A stretch of DNA of 55,461 bases from JAJDIA01 sp031555505 (GCA_031555505.1 JAVBUH010000024.1:1-55461); one strand, 5' to 3'. Positions 33,257-42,403 are shown, counted from the stretch's first letter. Made by a program: numbers and translations. The notes: generated by a model from the letters alone, not told the origin.

Positions 33257-33264
33257 CAAAGGTA
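33257..33264 (-). promoter_or_regulatory. Bacteroidetes -7 promoter box for argB
   Basis: Read on the minus strand, TACCTTTG matches TAnnTTTG and lies 25 bp before the argB start codon. Confidence 0.6.
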
Positions 33265-33295
33265 AGAAGTTCGCATAAAAAAGCCCGTTCGTTCG

Positions 33296-33324
33296 TTTGT
33301 TAAAATATTTTTTTTCTATCTTTG
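33296..33324 (+). promoter_or_regulatory. Promoter of tRNA-Gly
   Basis: TTTG (33296-33299) and TATCTTTG (33317-33324) form a -33/-7 pair separated by 17 bp. The tRNA starts 21 bp after the -7 box. Confidence 0.65.
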
Positions 33325-33345
33325 CATCCAACTAAATGGTTGTAT

Positions 33346-33418
33346 GCGGTAGTAGCTCAGTCGGTAGAGCATCAGCTTCCCAAGCTGAGGGTCACGAGTT
33401 CGAGCCTCGCCTACCGCT
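33346..33418 (+). tRNA. tRNA-Gly (anticodon CCC)
   Basis: The cloverleaf folds fully. Acceptor GCGGTAG pairs with CTACCGC, the D stem is GCTC/GAGC, the anticodon stem is TCAGC/GCTGA around the loop TTCCCAA (anticodon CCC), and the T arm has TTCGAGC in its loop. The discriminator is T. No CCA is encoded in the genome, as usual in this phylum. The first T-stem pair is an A-C mismatch, which is tolerated. A promoter precedes it and a terminator follows. Confidence 0.95.
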
Positions 33419-33441
33419 CATTAGTTAAGGTTTTGGTTTGG

Positions 33442-33476
33442 AGGCTGCTGCATGTGAATGTCGCAGCCTTTTTTTA
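33442..33476 (+). terminator. Terminator of tRNA-Gly
   Basis: AGGCTGC (33442-33448) and GCAGCCT (33463-33469) form the stem and seven T residues follow. Confidence 0.75.
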
Positions 33477-33527
33477 TGCCAGCGCTGCAACTGTCAGGAG
33501 AATGGATTTTGAAGGCTTGCTGTCACT

Positions 33528-33569
33528 CTAACTCGTTGGCCGACAGTGAAAATGACAGGAGTGACAGCA
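33528..33569. repeat. 11-bp inverted repeat in gene-free DNA
   Basis: TGCTGTCACTC (33528-33538) and GAGTGACAGCA (33559-33569) are exact reverse complements with a 20-bp spacer that contains further ACAGTGA/TGACAG words. Function unknown. Confidence 0.5.
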
Positions 33570-33681
33570 GATTTCCCCTGTGCAATTTTACAATAGGGAT
33601 GATGGCTGAAAAGCAACAGTTTAATCCTGATTCCTACCGGATGTAGGTTTCACTCCGGCTGGGACGTGCGTCTGTAGTCAG

Positions 33682-33811
33682 CGAGGCTTGCGCCTCGATC
33701 AGTTGAGGCCTGCGCCTCACCTACCTTGAGGCCTGCGCCTCACATACACTGAGGCCTGCGCCTCACCTACCTTGAGGCCTGCGCCTCACATACACTGAGG
33801 CCTGCGCCTCG
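33682..33811. repeat. Six-unit GAGGCCTGCGCCTC hairpin array, 23-bp period
   Basis: Units start at 33682, 33704, 33727, 33750, 33773 and 33796; the last five are exactly 23 bp apart. The core TGAGGCCTGCGCCTCA is nearly invariant. The 7-bp linkers alternate between CCTACCT and CATACAC, so the higher-order repeat is 46 bp. Each core folds as TGAGGC-CTGC-GCCTCA. The array lies between a tRNA terminator and the 3' end of the kinase gene on the other strand. Confidence 0.85.
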
Positions 33812-33856
33812 TTAAAACGATTGCCTCTCCACAGGTTTACGGGTTGATCCGTTTTT

Positions 33857-35161
33857 TCATGTAGTAAAGAGGATTTCAAACCGTGTCCACCCGTCGTGGC
33901 TGCTGAGGTTGAACTTGCAGTGGTGGTTGATGAGGACATCGCGAACGAACATCAGGCCGATGCCGTGCCCGCTGGGCTTGGTGGTAAAGAAAGGGGTGAA
34001 GAGTTTCTGGCGGACGGCTTCATCAATAACCGGTCCGTTGTTTTCGATCCGGATGGAGAGGGGCGCGGCGGCCGTGGTGATCCGTATCTCACCGTGGGAG
34101 CCGATGGCTTCGTAGGCGTTTTTGATGATATTCACCAGCACCTGTTCGAACTGGATGCCGTCTACATGTATCTGTATGTCGGGATCGGCCAGCGACAGGG
34201 TGAGTTTGATATCGCGCTGCCGGCATTCACTGCCGGTGAGGGCATAGACCGATCGCACCTGTTCGTTGAGGGAGATATCAGAACATGAAGGCTCGGGTAT
34301 CTTGACCACATCGGCCAGGTTGCCGATGAAATGCGCCAGTCGTCCACACCGTTCATACGATGCTTCGACGGCGGGCAGCACATCGTCCCACTGCCGGGCC
34401 TCGTCGTGGCGGAAGATATCAGACACCACATTCAGTGTGGCGCCGATAGCGCCGACGGAATTGTTCACCTCGTGCGACATCATGCGTATGATACGGTCGT
34501 AGGATGCCTTTTCTACCTTGAGCAATTCGTGGGTGAGTTCTTCGATCAGGATGAAAGGATGATCGAAACCGTTGTCTACGAACGAGGAGTAAACGCACCG
34601 ATAGGCATAGCCGCCTGCGCCACGGATGATGATATCTTCACCCGGTTTCAGCATGGAGAGGGTGGGAGCCAGTTCAATACTCAGTTCGTCGAAATGGAAA
34701 CCTTGTATATCGGCCAGTTGTTCAACGCCCAGCAGTTTGAGACCCGATGTGTTCACTTCGGTGATCCGGCGGTCGAAGTCGAGGATGATGATCCCTTGTG
34801 GCGATGCATGGATCAGCAGGTCGAGGAACTGGTTTTTCTCGCGCACCAGCAACCGTTCGTGCCGCAGGTGGGTGATCATCCGGTTGAATACGCCGATCAA
34901 CTGGTCGGCATCCTTGTTCTTCACCGGCCGGAGGTTGGTGGAGAAATCCTGTTCGTTGAGCAGTTGCATGCCGCTCAGGATCAGGTCGTAGGGTTTGATC
35001 AGCTTCTGATAGAGGAGGATGGAGAGGAGGATGGCGGCCACCCCGATCCCTTCGATCACCCACAGCGATGTGACGTCTTCCCGGAAGAACACCCAACCGA
35101 TGCCGATCAGTGCCCCCGACAGGGTACAGGCGATGATCCAGAACAACCACTTCCGCTTCAT
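33857..35161 (-). CDS. Sensor histidine kinase, NtrB/NtrY-like
   Basis: This 434-residue kinase has two N-terminal membrane helices (about 5-25 and 33-52) with almost no periplasmic loop, a HAMP-like linker (about 53-105), a PAS domain (about 107-210), the phospho-acceptor helix MMSHEVNNSVGAIGATLN with His230, and an HATPase domain: FEQVLVNIIKNAYEAIG (N box), and the FTPFFTTKPSGHGIGL region. The short loop between helices suggests it senses something in the membrane or cytoplasm. It starts 1 bp after the NtrC-type regulator gene, so the two are a cognate pair at the end of the ABC operon. Confidence 0.9.
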   Translation of the reverse strand: MKRKWLFWIIACTLSGALIGIGWVFFREDVTSLWVIEGIGVAAILLSILLYQKLIKPYDLILSGMQLLNEQDFSTNLRPVKNKDADQLIGVFNRMITHLRHERLLVREKNQFLDLLIHASPQGIIILDFDRRITEVNTSGLKLLGVEQLADIQGFHFDELSIELAPTLSMLKPGEDIIIRGAGGYAYRCVYSSFVDNGFDHPFILIEELTHELLKVEKASYDRIIRMMSHEVNNSVGAIGATLNVVSDIFRHDEARQWDDVLPAVEASYERCGRLAHFIGNLADVVKIPEPSCSDISLNEQVRSVYALTGSECRQRDIKLTLSLADPDIQIHVDGIQFEQVLVNIIKNAYEAIGSHGEIRITTAAAPLSIRIENNGPVIDEAVRQKLFTPFFTTKPSGHGIGLMFVRDVLINHHCKFNLSSHDGWTRFEILFTT

Positions 35162-35162
35162 C

Positions 35163-36524
35163 TTATTCAGGGAGTTTGATGTCGTATTTCTCCAGTCGCC
35201 GGTAGAGCGTTTGGCGGCTTACCCCCAGTGCGGCGGCGATCCGCGAATGGTTCGAGCCGTAGAGCCTGATCGCCCGGAGGATCATGTTCCGTTCGATCCG
35301 TTCGAGCGATTGGATGGAGCCAGCCTCCGGTTCGTTTCCGGCGGGTATCTCTACATATTGTTCCCGGAAGTCGGCTTCCGTGATCCGTTGATGGCCGGAT
35401 ACCAACAGGGTACGGTCTACCAGGTTCTTCAGTTCGCGGATATTGCCGGGGAAAGGGAGTTGTTGCAGGAAGTGGATGGCGTCGGGGGCGATCTCCACCG
35501 GCGGCAACCCGTTCAGTTCGCTCTGTTTCCGGGCAAAGTGATCCGCCAGCAGCGGGATGTCTTCCTGGCGTTCGCGGAGCGACGGCATGCGGATGGTGAT
35601 GAGGTTGACGCGGTAGAACAGGTCTTCGCGGAACGTCCCCTGCGCCACCATCTCGGCGAGGTTGCGGTTGGTGGCGCTGATGATGCGGGTATCCACCTGC
35701 CGGGGCTTGCTGTCGCCCAGCGGTTCGAAGGTTTGGTCTTGCAACACGCGCAGCAGCTTCACCTGGCATACGAGATCAAGCTCGCCGATCTCGTCGAGGA
35801 AGATACTGCCTTTGTTGGCCAGTTCGAACCGTCCCATGCGGTCGTGCCGGGCATCGGTGAAGGCGCCCTGCTTGTGGCCGAACATCTCGCTTTCGAACAA
35901 CGACTGGGAGATGCCGCCGAGGTTTACCTTCACGAAGTTGCCTTTATGGCGGTTGCTGCTTTCGTGGATGGCTTCGGCGATCAATTCCTTCCCCGTACCG
36001 CTTTCGCCGGTGATCAGGACAGGCGCATTGGTAGGGGCGATGCGGGCCACGGTATTCAACACCTGTTGCAGGAGCGGGGAGCGGCCGATGATCTTGGTGT
36101 TGCGGAGGGATTTATCCGTGGATGCGAGGTTGTCGGGAGTCTCTTTCCGGCTTTCTTCATTCAGTTGGATGGCGGTCTGGATGCTGTTCAGCAGGGCTAC
36201 ATTGTTCCAGGGTTTGGTGACGAAGTCAAATGCCCCGGCGCGTACGCCCTGTACCGCCAGCCCGATAGAGCCCCAGGCGGTGATCAGGATCACCGGTACG
36301 CCGGGACGGAACACCTTGACCTGCGCCAACAGTTCCAACCCTTCTTCACCGGTGGTGGTCTGGCTGTAGTTCATATCCATCAGGATGAGTTGCGGCTCGG
36401 TTTGGCGCACCACCTCGATCGCCTCCTGCCGCGTGGCAGCCGTGGCTACTTCATATCCCGCCCGCTTAAGCACCAGTGTGAGGGTGGTACGGACCGTTGC
36501 ATCGTCGTCACAAATCAATATCAT
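35163..36524 (-). CDS. Sigma-54-dependent response regulator, NtrC family
   Basis: This 453-residue activator has a receiver domain (1-120; acidic pocket D6-D8, phospho-acceptor Asp50 in LILMDMNY, Lys104), an AAA+ domain (about 145-375; Walker A GESGTGKE at 173-180, Walker B SIFLDEIGE at 240-248, arginine fingers near FREDLFYR) and a Fis-type helix-turn-helix (about 427-449). The sigma-54-contact loop reads GAFTDA (220-225) and not the canonical GAFTGA. It lies 64 bp downstream of the last permease. A sigma-54 promoter with an upstream palindrome heads this operon, so self-activation is likely. Confidence 0.92.
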   Translation of the reverse strand: MILICDDDATVRTTLTLVLKRAGYEVATAATRQEAIEVVRQTEPQLILMDMNYSQTTTGEEGLELLAQVKVFRPGVPVILITAWGSIGLAVQGVRAGAFDFVTKPWNNVALLNSIQTAIQLNEESRKETPDNLASTDKSLRNTKIIGRSPLLQQVLNTVARIAPTNAPVLITGESGTGKELIAEAIHESSNRHKGNFVKVNLGGISQSLFESEMFGHKQGAFTDARHDRMGRFELANKGSIFLDEIGELDLVCQVKLLRVLQDQTFEPLGDSKPRQVDTRIISATNRNLAEMVAQGTFREDLFYRVNLITIRMPSLRERQEDIPLLADHFARKQSELNGLPPVEIAPDAIHFLQQLPFPGNIRELKNLVDRTLLVSGHQRITEADFREQYVEIPAGNEPEAGSIQSLERIERNMILRAIRLYGSNHSRIAAALGVSRQTLYRRLEKYDIKLPE

Positions 36525-36588
36525 GGGTTATTCACATTCAGCACGTAAAAATAGGGATTTTATTGAATACGGTCGTGTGATCCTGGTT

Positions 36589-37848
36589 TTATTCTTCCCG
36601 TAACGCCTCAATGGGGGGTATGGCCGCTGCTTGTCGTGCCGGATACCATACGGCGGCGAGGGAGATGAGGGCGAGGAAGCCGAAGGTGAGGGCGTAGTTG
36701 ATGAAGTACTGTTCCATCCCGATCCCGGCCTGCCCATGATTGGACCGGGGGATGCCGAAGGTCTGCAGCAGATCGGTCTGGCTCACGTTCAGGCAGATGT
36801 TGATGGCGATCACGCTGGACAGGAAGAGGAGCAACAGCGTTTCTGAAAACAGCATCGACTGGATTTGTCGCTTCGTGGCGCCCATGGCGATGCGAAGCCC
36901 GATCTCGCCGCGCCGCGATTGCGTGCGATACCAGAACGTACCGATGATACCCAGGAAGATGTTGACGATCAGGAAGGTGGTGATGGCATAGACACTGTTC
37001 AGGTTGGCGGTGACGCCTTCCCACTTCATGGCGCTTTTACGCATTTGAGCGATCGATTTGACATTGGCCAGAAAGTACGGACCGATCATCAACTGTTCGC
37101 GCATGTCGCGCGTGAACTGTCCGGCAAAATCCCTGTCGGCTTCCGGACGGGCACGAACGGCTATTTCAATGCGGGATAAGTTGCGTTGAGGCAGGTTGAT
37201 GGGAGCAAACAAGCCGTTTGAGTAGGGCTCATAGAACCCGGACTTCACCGGCGTGGTAATGCCGGTCACCTGCATGGTCTGCTCTTCATTCATGGTCAGT
37301 GTCTTTACCTGGGTGGCCGGTTGCGCCTCCTGATCCATTCCTCCGAATTGTTGGTTCCGGTCGGGCGTGATCAACACCCCGCTATTTGTCCGGTCTTCCT
37401 GCTCGTTGAAGATACGCCCGGATTCGAGCTTGATGCGGAATACATCGAAGAACTCCGGAGAGACATACCGCATTTGCGAGAACAGCCAAAGGGAATCCGC
37501 ATTGATAAAGAACCGGCTGGCTGTAAAATTCAGGCAATAAGGCACGGACGCCTGACTAAGGCTGACGTTTTCAACCCCCGGATAGCGTTTAACCCTGTCC
37601 AGGAAGAGCTGGAAATTGGCGTATGCATCCTCCTGCTGTCCGGCTTCCGCCCCGGTACCTTTATCACCCATTTGGATGAGGTAGGTGTGTTCAATGTCGA
37701 ACCCCAATGGCTCGATATAGGATTTGCCCATAAAATACAGGTAGTCGCAGCAGAACCACAGGATGCAAAATACCAGGGTGTATTCAATGACAATCCAGGC
37801 ATTCGCCTTCCGTTCGTTCCAGATAATCGTTACAATATGCCGTATCAT
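36589..37848 (-). CDS. FtsX/MacB-type ABC permease, type B, copy 2
   Basis: This 419-residue permease has one N-terminal helix (about 18-38), a large extracytoplasmic domain (about 45-275) and three C-terminal helices (near 285-305, 335-355 and 385-410), the MacB/FtsX plan. It starts with WNERKANAWIVIEY, clearly the same type as the copy at 39153-40415 (WNERKGNILIWIEL). The conserved coupling segment GLRIAMGATKRQIQ is present between helices. Its start overlaps the stop of the preceding permease by 4 nt. What it exports or senses is unknown. Confidence 0.85.
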   Translation of the reverse strand: MIRHIVTIIWNERKANAWIVIEYTLVFCILWFCCDYLYFMGKSYIEPLGFDIEHTYLIQMGDKGTGAEAGQQEDAYANFQLFLDRVKRYPGVENVSLSQASVPYCLNFTASRFFINADSLWLFSQMRYVSPEFFDVFRIKLESGRIFNEQEDRTNSGVLITPDRNQQFGGMDQEAQPATQVKTLTMNEEQTMQVTGITTPVKSGFYEPYSNGLFAPINLPQRNLSRIEIAVRARPEADRDFAGQFTRDMREQLMIGPYFLANVKSIAQMRKSAMKWEGVTANLNSVYAITTFLIVNIFLGIIGTFWYRTQSRRGEIGLRIAMGATKRQIQSMLFSETLLLLFLSSVIAINICLNVSQTDLLQTFGIPRSNHGQAGIGMEQYFINYALTFGFLALISLAAVWYPARQAAAIPPIEALREE

Positions 37849-39116
37849 GATTGTTTATCGTTTTGAGTGAGTGAATCGATTATGTTCATGCGGGAAGCCC
37901 GCCAGGCCGGGATGCCGGCAGAGAGGAGGTTGATCAGCAGGCACACGACAAATACAGCCATACATACCGGTAGCGAGAACAGTGTGCTAAGAGGGATACG
38001 GCTGTCTTCAATACCCAGCAGCCAGTCTCGCATCAGGAATACAACTGCATAAGAGAGGATCAACCCGATGATACCTCCAATGAGCGAAGTGATCAGGTTT
38101 TCGCAAAGTACCTGTATCAGAATGATATGCTTTTTGGCTCCAAAGGCTTTTCGCACGCCTATCTCTGCCGTTCGTTTTTTGATCCGTGAAAGGCTGAACC
38201 CGGACAGGTTGATGGCCGGCACTATCAGAAGGATGCATAGGATGAACACCGTTTTCAGGTGCTGCGCCTTGATGCTGTTGGCCAGGGAGGTTGGGTTGTT
38301 GACACGGATATCCATGCGGTATACCCGGTGGCTTTCCGGTCCACGGAGGTAGAGGGACTCGGGTGCATTCCGGGTGTGGTATTCCTGTTCCACTTTTCGC
38401 ACTTCCTGGTATATGGCTGGGTAATCGTTGTTGCTCCGTGCCAACAACAGGGCCAGGTATCCTCCCTTATTTTTCGTTGCCGGCAGCGATGAACAGGGTA
38501 TCCATACATCGCCGTAGGCCATGCTGAATACTGGAGATACATCACTCACAATGCCGATCACCCGGTAGGGATTAAATTCAACCATGATTGTCTGGCCGAG
38601 CGCTTTCTCGCCTTTGAACAGTTGTTGCGCTGTACGTTGAGTGATGACCGCCACCGGGATACCGGATTCGAACTCTTCCTGCACAAACGGTTTCCCTTCC
38701 CGAAAATGGAACGACATGATTTTCCAGTAATTGGCATCCGTGCACCGTACCACGGAAGGAATGTATTCTGTCGAGCCTTCTTTGTTGACAAGCGTGGATG
38801 TCTTCTCGTCAATGACATTGACAGCCGAGACATATTCCGGTGTCTTCAGGTTTGCCAAATACTGCTGTATGTTGTTATACGAGAGGTATCCACCTTCCAT
38901 CGCGCCATCATCTGTCGTGTATTTTGCCACGAAACTGATGTAATATGTCCTGTCGCGGTTCACCTCCGGCGCCACACTGATCGTCTTCACTTCTTCGGAT
39001 ACCAGTATCGCCATGATCATCATGATGGCTAAGGCCGTACCGGTAATCGCTACGATGCTGATGAAGGTGTTCTGCTTCAGCAGTTGGATGGCTTGTTTAA
39101 AATAGATCTTGTACAT
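37845..39116 (-). CDS. FtsX/MacB-type ABC permease, type A, copy 2
   Basis: This 423-residue permease has the same four-helix MacB layout. It begins MYKIYFKQAIQLLKQN, matching the type A copy at 40417-41682 (MYKIYFKQAVQMLRSN). The segment AEIGVRKAFGAKKHIIL between the second and third helices is the coupling region that contacts the ATPase. It is encoded between the two type B permeases and overlaps the second by 4 nt. The A2-B2 order repeats A1-B1, which indicates tandem duplication of a pair. Confidence 0.85.
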   Translation of the reverse strand: MYKIYFKQAIQLLKQNTFISIVAITGTALAIMMIMAILVSEEVKTISVAPEVNRDRTYYISFVAKYTTDDGAMEGGYLSYNNIQQYLANLKTPEYVSAVNVIDEKTSTLVNKEGSTEYIPSVVRCTDANYWKIMSFHFREGKPFVQEEFESGIPVAVITQRTAQQLFKGEKALGQTIMVEFNPYRVIGIVSDVSPVFSMAYGDVWIPCSSLPATKNKGGYLALLLARSNNDYPAIYQEVRKVEQEYHTRNAPESLYLRGPESHRVYRMDIRVNNPTSLANSIKAQHLKTVFILCILLIVPAINLSGFSLSRIKKRTAEIGVRKAFGAKKHIILIQVLCENLITSLIGGIIGLILSYAVVFLMRDWLLGIEDSRIPLSTLFSLPVCMAVFVVCLLINLLSAGIPAWRASRMNIIDSLTQNDKQS

Positions 39117-39152
39117 ACTTAATTATTTACCATTTTTTATAAACTACCCTAA

Positions 39153-40415
39153 CTACTCATCCCTCAACCCCTCCACCGGATTTACCTTCACTGCCCGCCG
39201 TGCCGGGAACACAATTCCGATCCCGATCATAACCGCCAATAACAGATAGGTGATGATCATGACTGTCAGCAAGCGAGGAATGAGCGGTAACCAGTTTGCC
39301 TGTTCCGTCACACCGGCATATTGCAGGTTGATGAAAATCAGGGTGGCCGGAATGAAAGCCGCCAGCAACAAGGTATTCCCTTCCAGGAAGAGCAGTCTGG
39401 CGATACCCGGACGTGTGGAACCGATCGCCATACGGAGACCGATCTCGCTCTTCTTCCGTTGGGTGCGGAGCCAGAAGGTGCCGGCTACTCCTAATAAGAT
39501 GTTCAGCAGGAAGAAGCCGACGACAGACAGGTTCATGCGTATCTCATCCATCCCCTTTTTAGTATAAGCTGTCCTGTAAAATGACATAGGTCTTACGTCT
39601 GCCAGGTAGAAGTTCCCAATCTGTAGTTGTTCGCGCATCTCTTTGCGGAAAGTCTCCGGGAAGGTTTTTCCGTCGCTGTTGGGTTTGATGCGGATAAACA
39701 GTCTCAGATAAACCGGAGATGCATATTTACTGACCCAATCAGGGGAGATCAGGCGATAGAAGGCATAGTCGTAATTATTGCTGAACTCACTGTATCGTTG
39801 CGCTTCACATACTCCCCCGATCTGATAGATGGCACTGTCTTCATTTTGGACGAAACACAGGATATCCTTATTGATCGCGTTTGACGAATTCCCGAAGAAC
39901 GCATCGGCAACCGGTGAAGTAACGATCACATCCCTTCTTCCCAACGCTTTTTCAAGGTCTTCCACAGGATTGTTGTTGGCTGATCGAACCTGGAATACAC
40001 GAAAATAAGAGGCGCTTACATCCCGTACGTATCCGTTTCGCATCAATGTGTTACTTTTGAATGTAGCGGACTGGTTCTGGCCTCTGTAATGGAAATGATT
40101 GGTAAGGGTATAGCATACGGCTTCCACACCGGGATGGCGGGAGATACGATCGAGCATGATACCCAGATAATCTCCGGGTGTGTTGGATTCGAATGCAACA
40201 GGATCATATTCATCACTTTCTTCACCTATTGTTTCGATGGTGAGGTTGTAAGTATGGTTGATATCGAATCCAATGGGGCGATTGTAGCGTTTATAAGTGA
40301 TATACAGTGAATCAATCGTGTACCACATAAAGGAAGCAATAACCACCAACTCGATCCAGATCAGTATATTCCCTTTCCGTTCGTTCCACATTTGCTTGAT
40401 TATTATTGACCACAT
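39153..40415 (-). CDS. FtsX/MacB-type ABC permease, type B, copy 1
   Basis: This 420-residue permease has one N-terminal helix (about 18-40), an extracytoplasmic domain (about 45-275) and three C-terminal helices. The coupling region reads EIGLRMAIGSTRPGIARL. It starts 1 bp after the stop of type A copy 1, so translation is coupled, and is followed by a 36-bp gap before type A copy 2, the likely seam of the duplication. No membrane-fusion protein or TolC-like gene is encoded in the operon, so this is not a complete MacAB-TolC-type pump. Confidence 0.85.
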   Translation of the reverse strand: MWSIIIKQMWNERKGNILIWIELVVIASFMWYTIDSLYITYKRYNRPIGFDINHTYNLTIETIGEESDEYDPVAFESNTPGDYLGIMLDRISRHPGVEAVCYTLTNHFHYRGQNQSATFKSNTLMRNGYVRDVSASYFRVFQVRSANNNPVEDLEKALGRRDVIVTSPVADAFFGNSSNAINKDILCFVQNEDSAIYQIGGVCEAQRYSEFSNNYDYAFYRLISPDWVSKYASPVYLRLFIRIKPNSDGKTFPETFRKEMREQLQIGNFYLADVRPMSFYRTAYTKKGMDEIRMNLSVVGFFLLNILLGVAGTFWLRTQRKKSEIGLRMAIGSTRPGIARLLFLEGNTLLLAAFIPATLIFINLQYAGVTEQANWLPLIPRLLTVMIITYLLLAVMIGIGIVFPARRAVKVNPVEGLRDE

Positions 40416-40416
40416 A

Positions 40417-41682
40417 TCAGATTGTATTTAAGGAATCCACCACTTTCGAACGAGATGCTTTCCAGGCCGGGATACCGGCTGAAAACAGATTCATCACCAT
40501 ACAGAACAAGAATGCATACAGGAAGACTCTTATACTAAACATACCGGAGCTTAATCCGGATTGCCCGGAATAGGTAAACAGCAACCAATTGCGTAACAGA
40601 TACAAGGCCACGTATGAAAGTAACCATCCAAAGCCCCCTCCGAGTAGTGTTTGCAGGGCGTTTTCCGTAATCACCTGCCAGAGCAGGTGTTTGCTTTTGG
40701 CTCCGTATGCCCTCCGTACACCCAGTTCACCCTGTCGCTTTTGTATCTGCGAAAGAATAATACCGGAAAGGTTAAGCGCAGGGATCAATAATAGGATGAG
40801 GATCAGGAAACCATAACGGAAATAGGTATTTAATATATTCGGTGTATTGAGGCTTCCAGCCGCCAACCAGTTTTCCATTTGATTGAGTGGCTGGTTTCGG
40901 ATACCGGCGTTGACTGCGACGGTTTTGGAATTGAATATGGCTATTTTGTTGTCAAGCTCTTCTTTCAGGGCTTTTTGGTTTACACCGTCCCGGGCTATGA
41001 GGGTACACCTGTAATGGCCATTGATACCTTCATTCCAGGTGTTGGCTTGATACAACGTATGCGGAAGCCATATCTCGGCATAGGCTTTGTCTGCAAACGG
41101 GGACACATCCCTTACCACTCCCACAACAGTATAGGTGACATGGGCTAACCTCAACTCTTTCCCTACCGCCTTTTCCATACCAAACATACGCCGGGCAAGG
41201 CTTTCAGTAATCACGGCACAGCGTATATTGCTTGTTATTTCAGCCTCATTATACGGACGCCCGTCGATGAAACGAAATTGAAAAACACGCCAGAAAGTGT
41301 CGTCTGTGTAGAGGGTGTGGCTCATGTATTCATGTTGCTTATCCATCGTGGAAGTAAACATCAACTGAGGCTTATAATCAATAGTCAGGGTTATCATTTC
41401 GGTATGTGATAGCGTGTACATACATTCTTTGATAAAAGGAAGACCAAGATTGGCAATCGTATGCCTGCTGTCAGTTCCTTTACCCAAACTTTCCACATAG
41501 TCCACATAGTACGACCGGCTCCGGTTCACTTCCGGTGCCATATCGGCTGTATTGACTTCGTACAGGATCATGATCACCATGATGATACAGATAGCCAATG
41601 CTGTTCCCGTAATGGAGATGATGCTGAGCAACGGATTGCTCCTCAGCATCTGAACCGCCTGCTTGAAATAGATCTTATACAT
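40417..41682 (-). CDS. FtsX/MacB-type ABC permease, type A, copy 1
   Basis: This 421-residue permease begins MYKIYFKQAVQMLRSN and then a first helix with ISITGTALAICIIMV. The extracytoplasmic domain spans about 45-280; the three later helices follow, with the coupling segment GELGVRRAYGAKSKHLL near residue 335. It lies 18 bp after the ATPase gene and 1 bp before its type B partner. ATPases of this type normally serve two permease subunits, so A1 and B1 form one likely transporter. Confidence 0.85.
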   Translation of the reverse strand: MYKIYFKQAVQMLRSNPLLSIISITGTALAICIIMVIMILYEVNTADMAPEVNRSRSYYVDYVESLGKGTDSRHTIANLGLPFIKECMYTLSHTEMITLTIDYKPQLMFTSTMDKQHEYMSHTLYTDDTFWRVFQFRFIDGRPYNEAEITSNIRCAVITESLARRMFGMEKAVGKELRLAHVTYTVVGVVRDVSPFADKAYAEIWLPHTLYQANTWNEGINGHYRCTLIARDGVNQKALKEELDNKIAIFNSKTVAVNAGIRNQPLNQMENWLAAGSLNTPNILNTYFRYGFLILILLLIPALNLSGIILSQIQKRQGELGVRRAYGAKSKHLLWQVITENALQTLLGGGFGWLLSYVALYLLRNWLLFTYSGQSGLSSGMFSIRVFLYAFLFCMVMNLFSAGIPAWKASRSKVVDSLNTI

Positions 41683-41700
41683 ATTATTATATAGGTGGTG

Positions 41701-42369
41701 TTATTCAATCCTTCTGCCGTCGAAGAAGCGCACGATGCGTTGGGTCTCTTTGGCGATCCGTTCGTCGTGGGTGACCATCACGATGGTGGTGCCTTCTTTG
41801 TTGAGGCCGAACAGTATGTCCATGATCTCGGCACCCATCCGGCTGTCGAGGTTTCCGGTAGGTTCGTCGGCCAGGATGATCTTCGGGCTGCCGATCAAGG
41901 CGCGGGCGATGGCTACACGCTGGCATTGTCCGCCGGAAAGCTGGCTGGGGAAGTGTTTCATCCGGTGCGAAAGACCTACCTTTTCCAGTACCGCTTTGGC
42001 TTTTTCGCGCCGTTCTTTTTCGGAAGACGAACGGTAGAGGAGGGGCATCTCCACATTTTCGATCACATTGAGCGAGTTGATCAGATGGAAACTCTGGAAG
42101 ACGAATCCCAATGTCTCGTTGCGGAACTCGGCCATGGCGCCGTCTTTCATGCCGGTGGTGTCTTGCCCGGCGATGATTACGTGTCCTTCGTCTGGCAGGT
42201 CCAGCAGTCCCATCAGGTTGAGCAGTGTACTTTTGCCACATCCTGACGGACCCATCACCGAGAGGAATTCACCTGCCTTTACTTCCAGATTCACATTTTC
42301 CAATGCGAGGGTTTCTACCTCTTTCGTGCGGTATTTCTTGGTAATACCTGTCATTGCTATGATTCCCAT
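41701..42369 (-). CDS. ABC transporter ATP-binding protein, LolD/MacB-type
   Basis: This 222-residue ATPase carries Walker A GPSGCGKST (40-48), the signature LSGGQCQRVAIARAL (about 142-156), Walker B IILADEPTGNLDS (about 163-175) and the switch His in VTHDERI. It belongs to the MJ0796/LolD/MacB group that works with FtsX-like permeases. It is the only ATPase for four permease genes, so it may power two alternative A-B transporters. It is the first gene of the operon and starts about 24 bp after the predicted sigma-54 start site. Such systems often handle peptides or lipoproteins, or sense envelope stress, but the substrate here is unknown. Confidence 0.93.
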   Translation of the reverse strand: MGIIAMTGITKKYRTKEVETLALENVNLEVKAGEFLSVMGPSGCGKSTLLNLMGLLDLPDEGHVIIAGQDTTGMKDGAMAEFRNETLGFVFQSFHLINSLNVIENVEMPLLYRSSSEKERREKAKAVLEKVGLSHRMKHFPSQLSGGQCQRVAIARALIGSPKIILADEPTGNLDSRMGAEIMDILFGLNKEGTTIVMVTHDERIAKETQRIVRFFDGRRIE

Positions 42370-42403
42370 ACAATTGTATCTTTAGTCCTTTTGTGGTTGG
42401 ATA

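Larger units (their letters stand above)
33419..33856. other. Gene-free stretch after tRNA-Gly
   Basis: No gene is supported. It holds a terminator (33442-33476), an 11-bp inverted repeat (33528-33569) and a 23-bp-period hairpin array (33682-33811). Between them I see nothing clear. The kinase gene on the minus strand ends at 33857. Confidence 0.65.

Noticed and set aside
33682..33811. CRISPR array
   Set aside because: The units are palindromic 16-mers with 7-bp linkers that repeat among themselves; there are no unique spacers of 25-40 bp and no cas genes.
35019..36548. A 509-codon plus-strand open frame
   Set aside because: It is antisense to the NtrC-type regulator and kinase, whose domains are unmistakable. 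The high GC and codon bias of those genes leave long open frames on the other strand.
36589..42369. A complete MacAB-TolC efflux pump
   Set aside because: Four MacB-type permeases and one ATPase are present, but there is no membrane-fusion protein or TolC-like gene in the operon.
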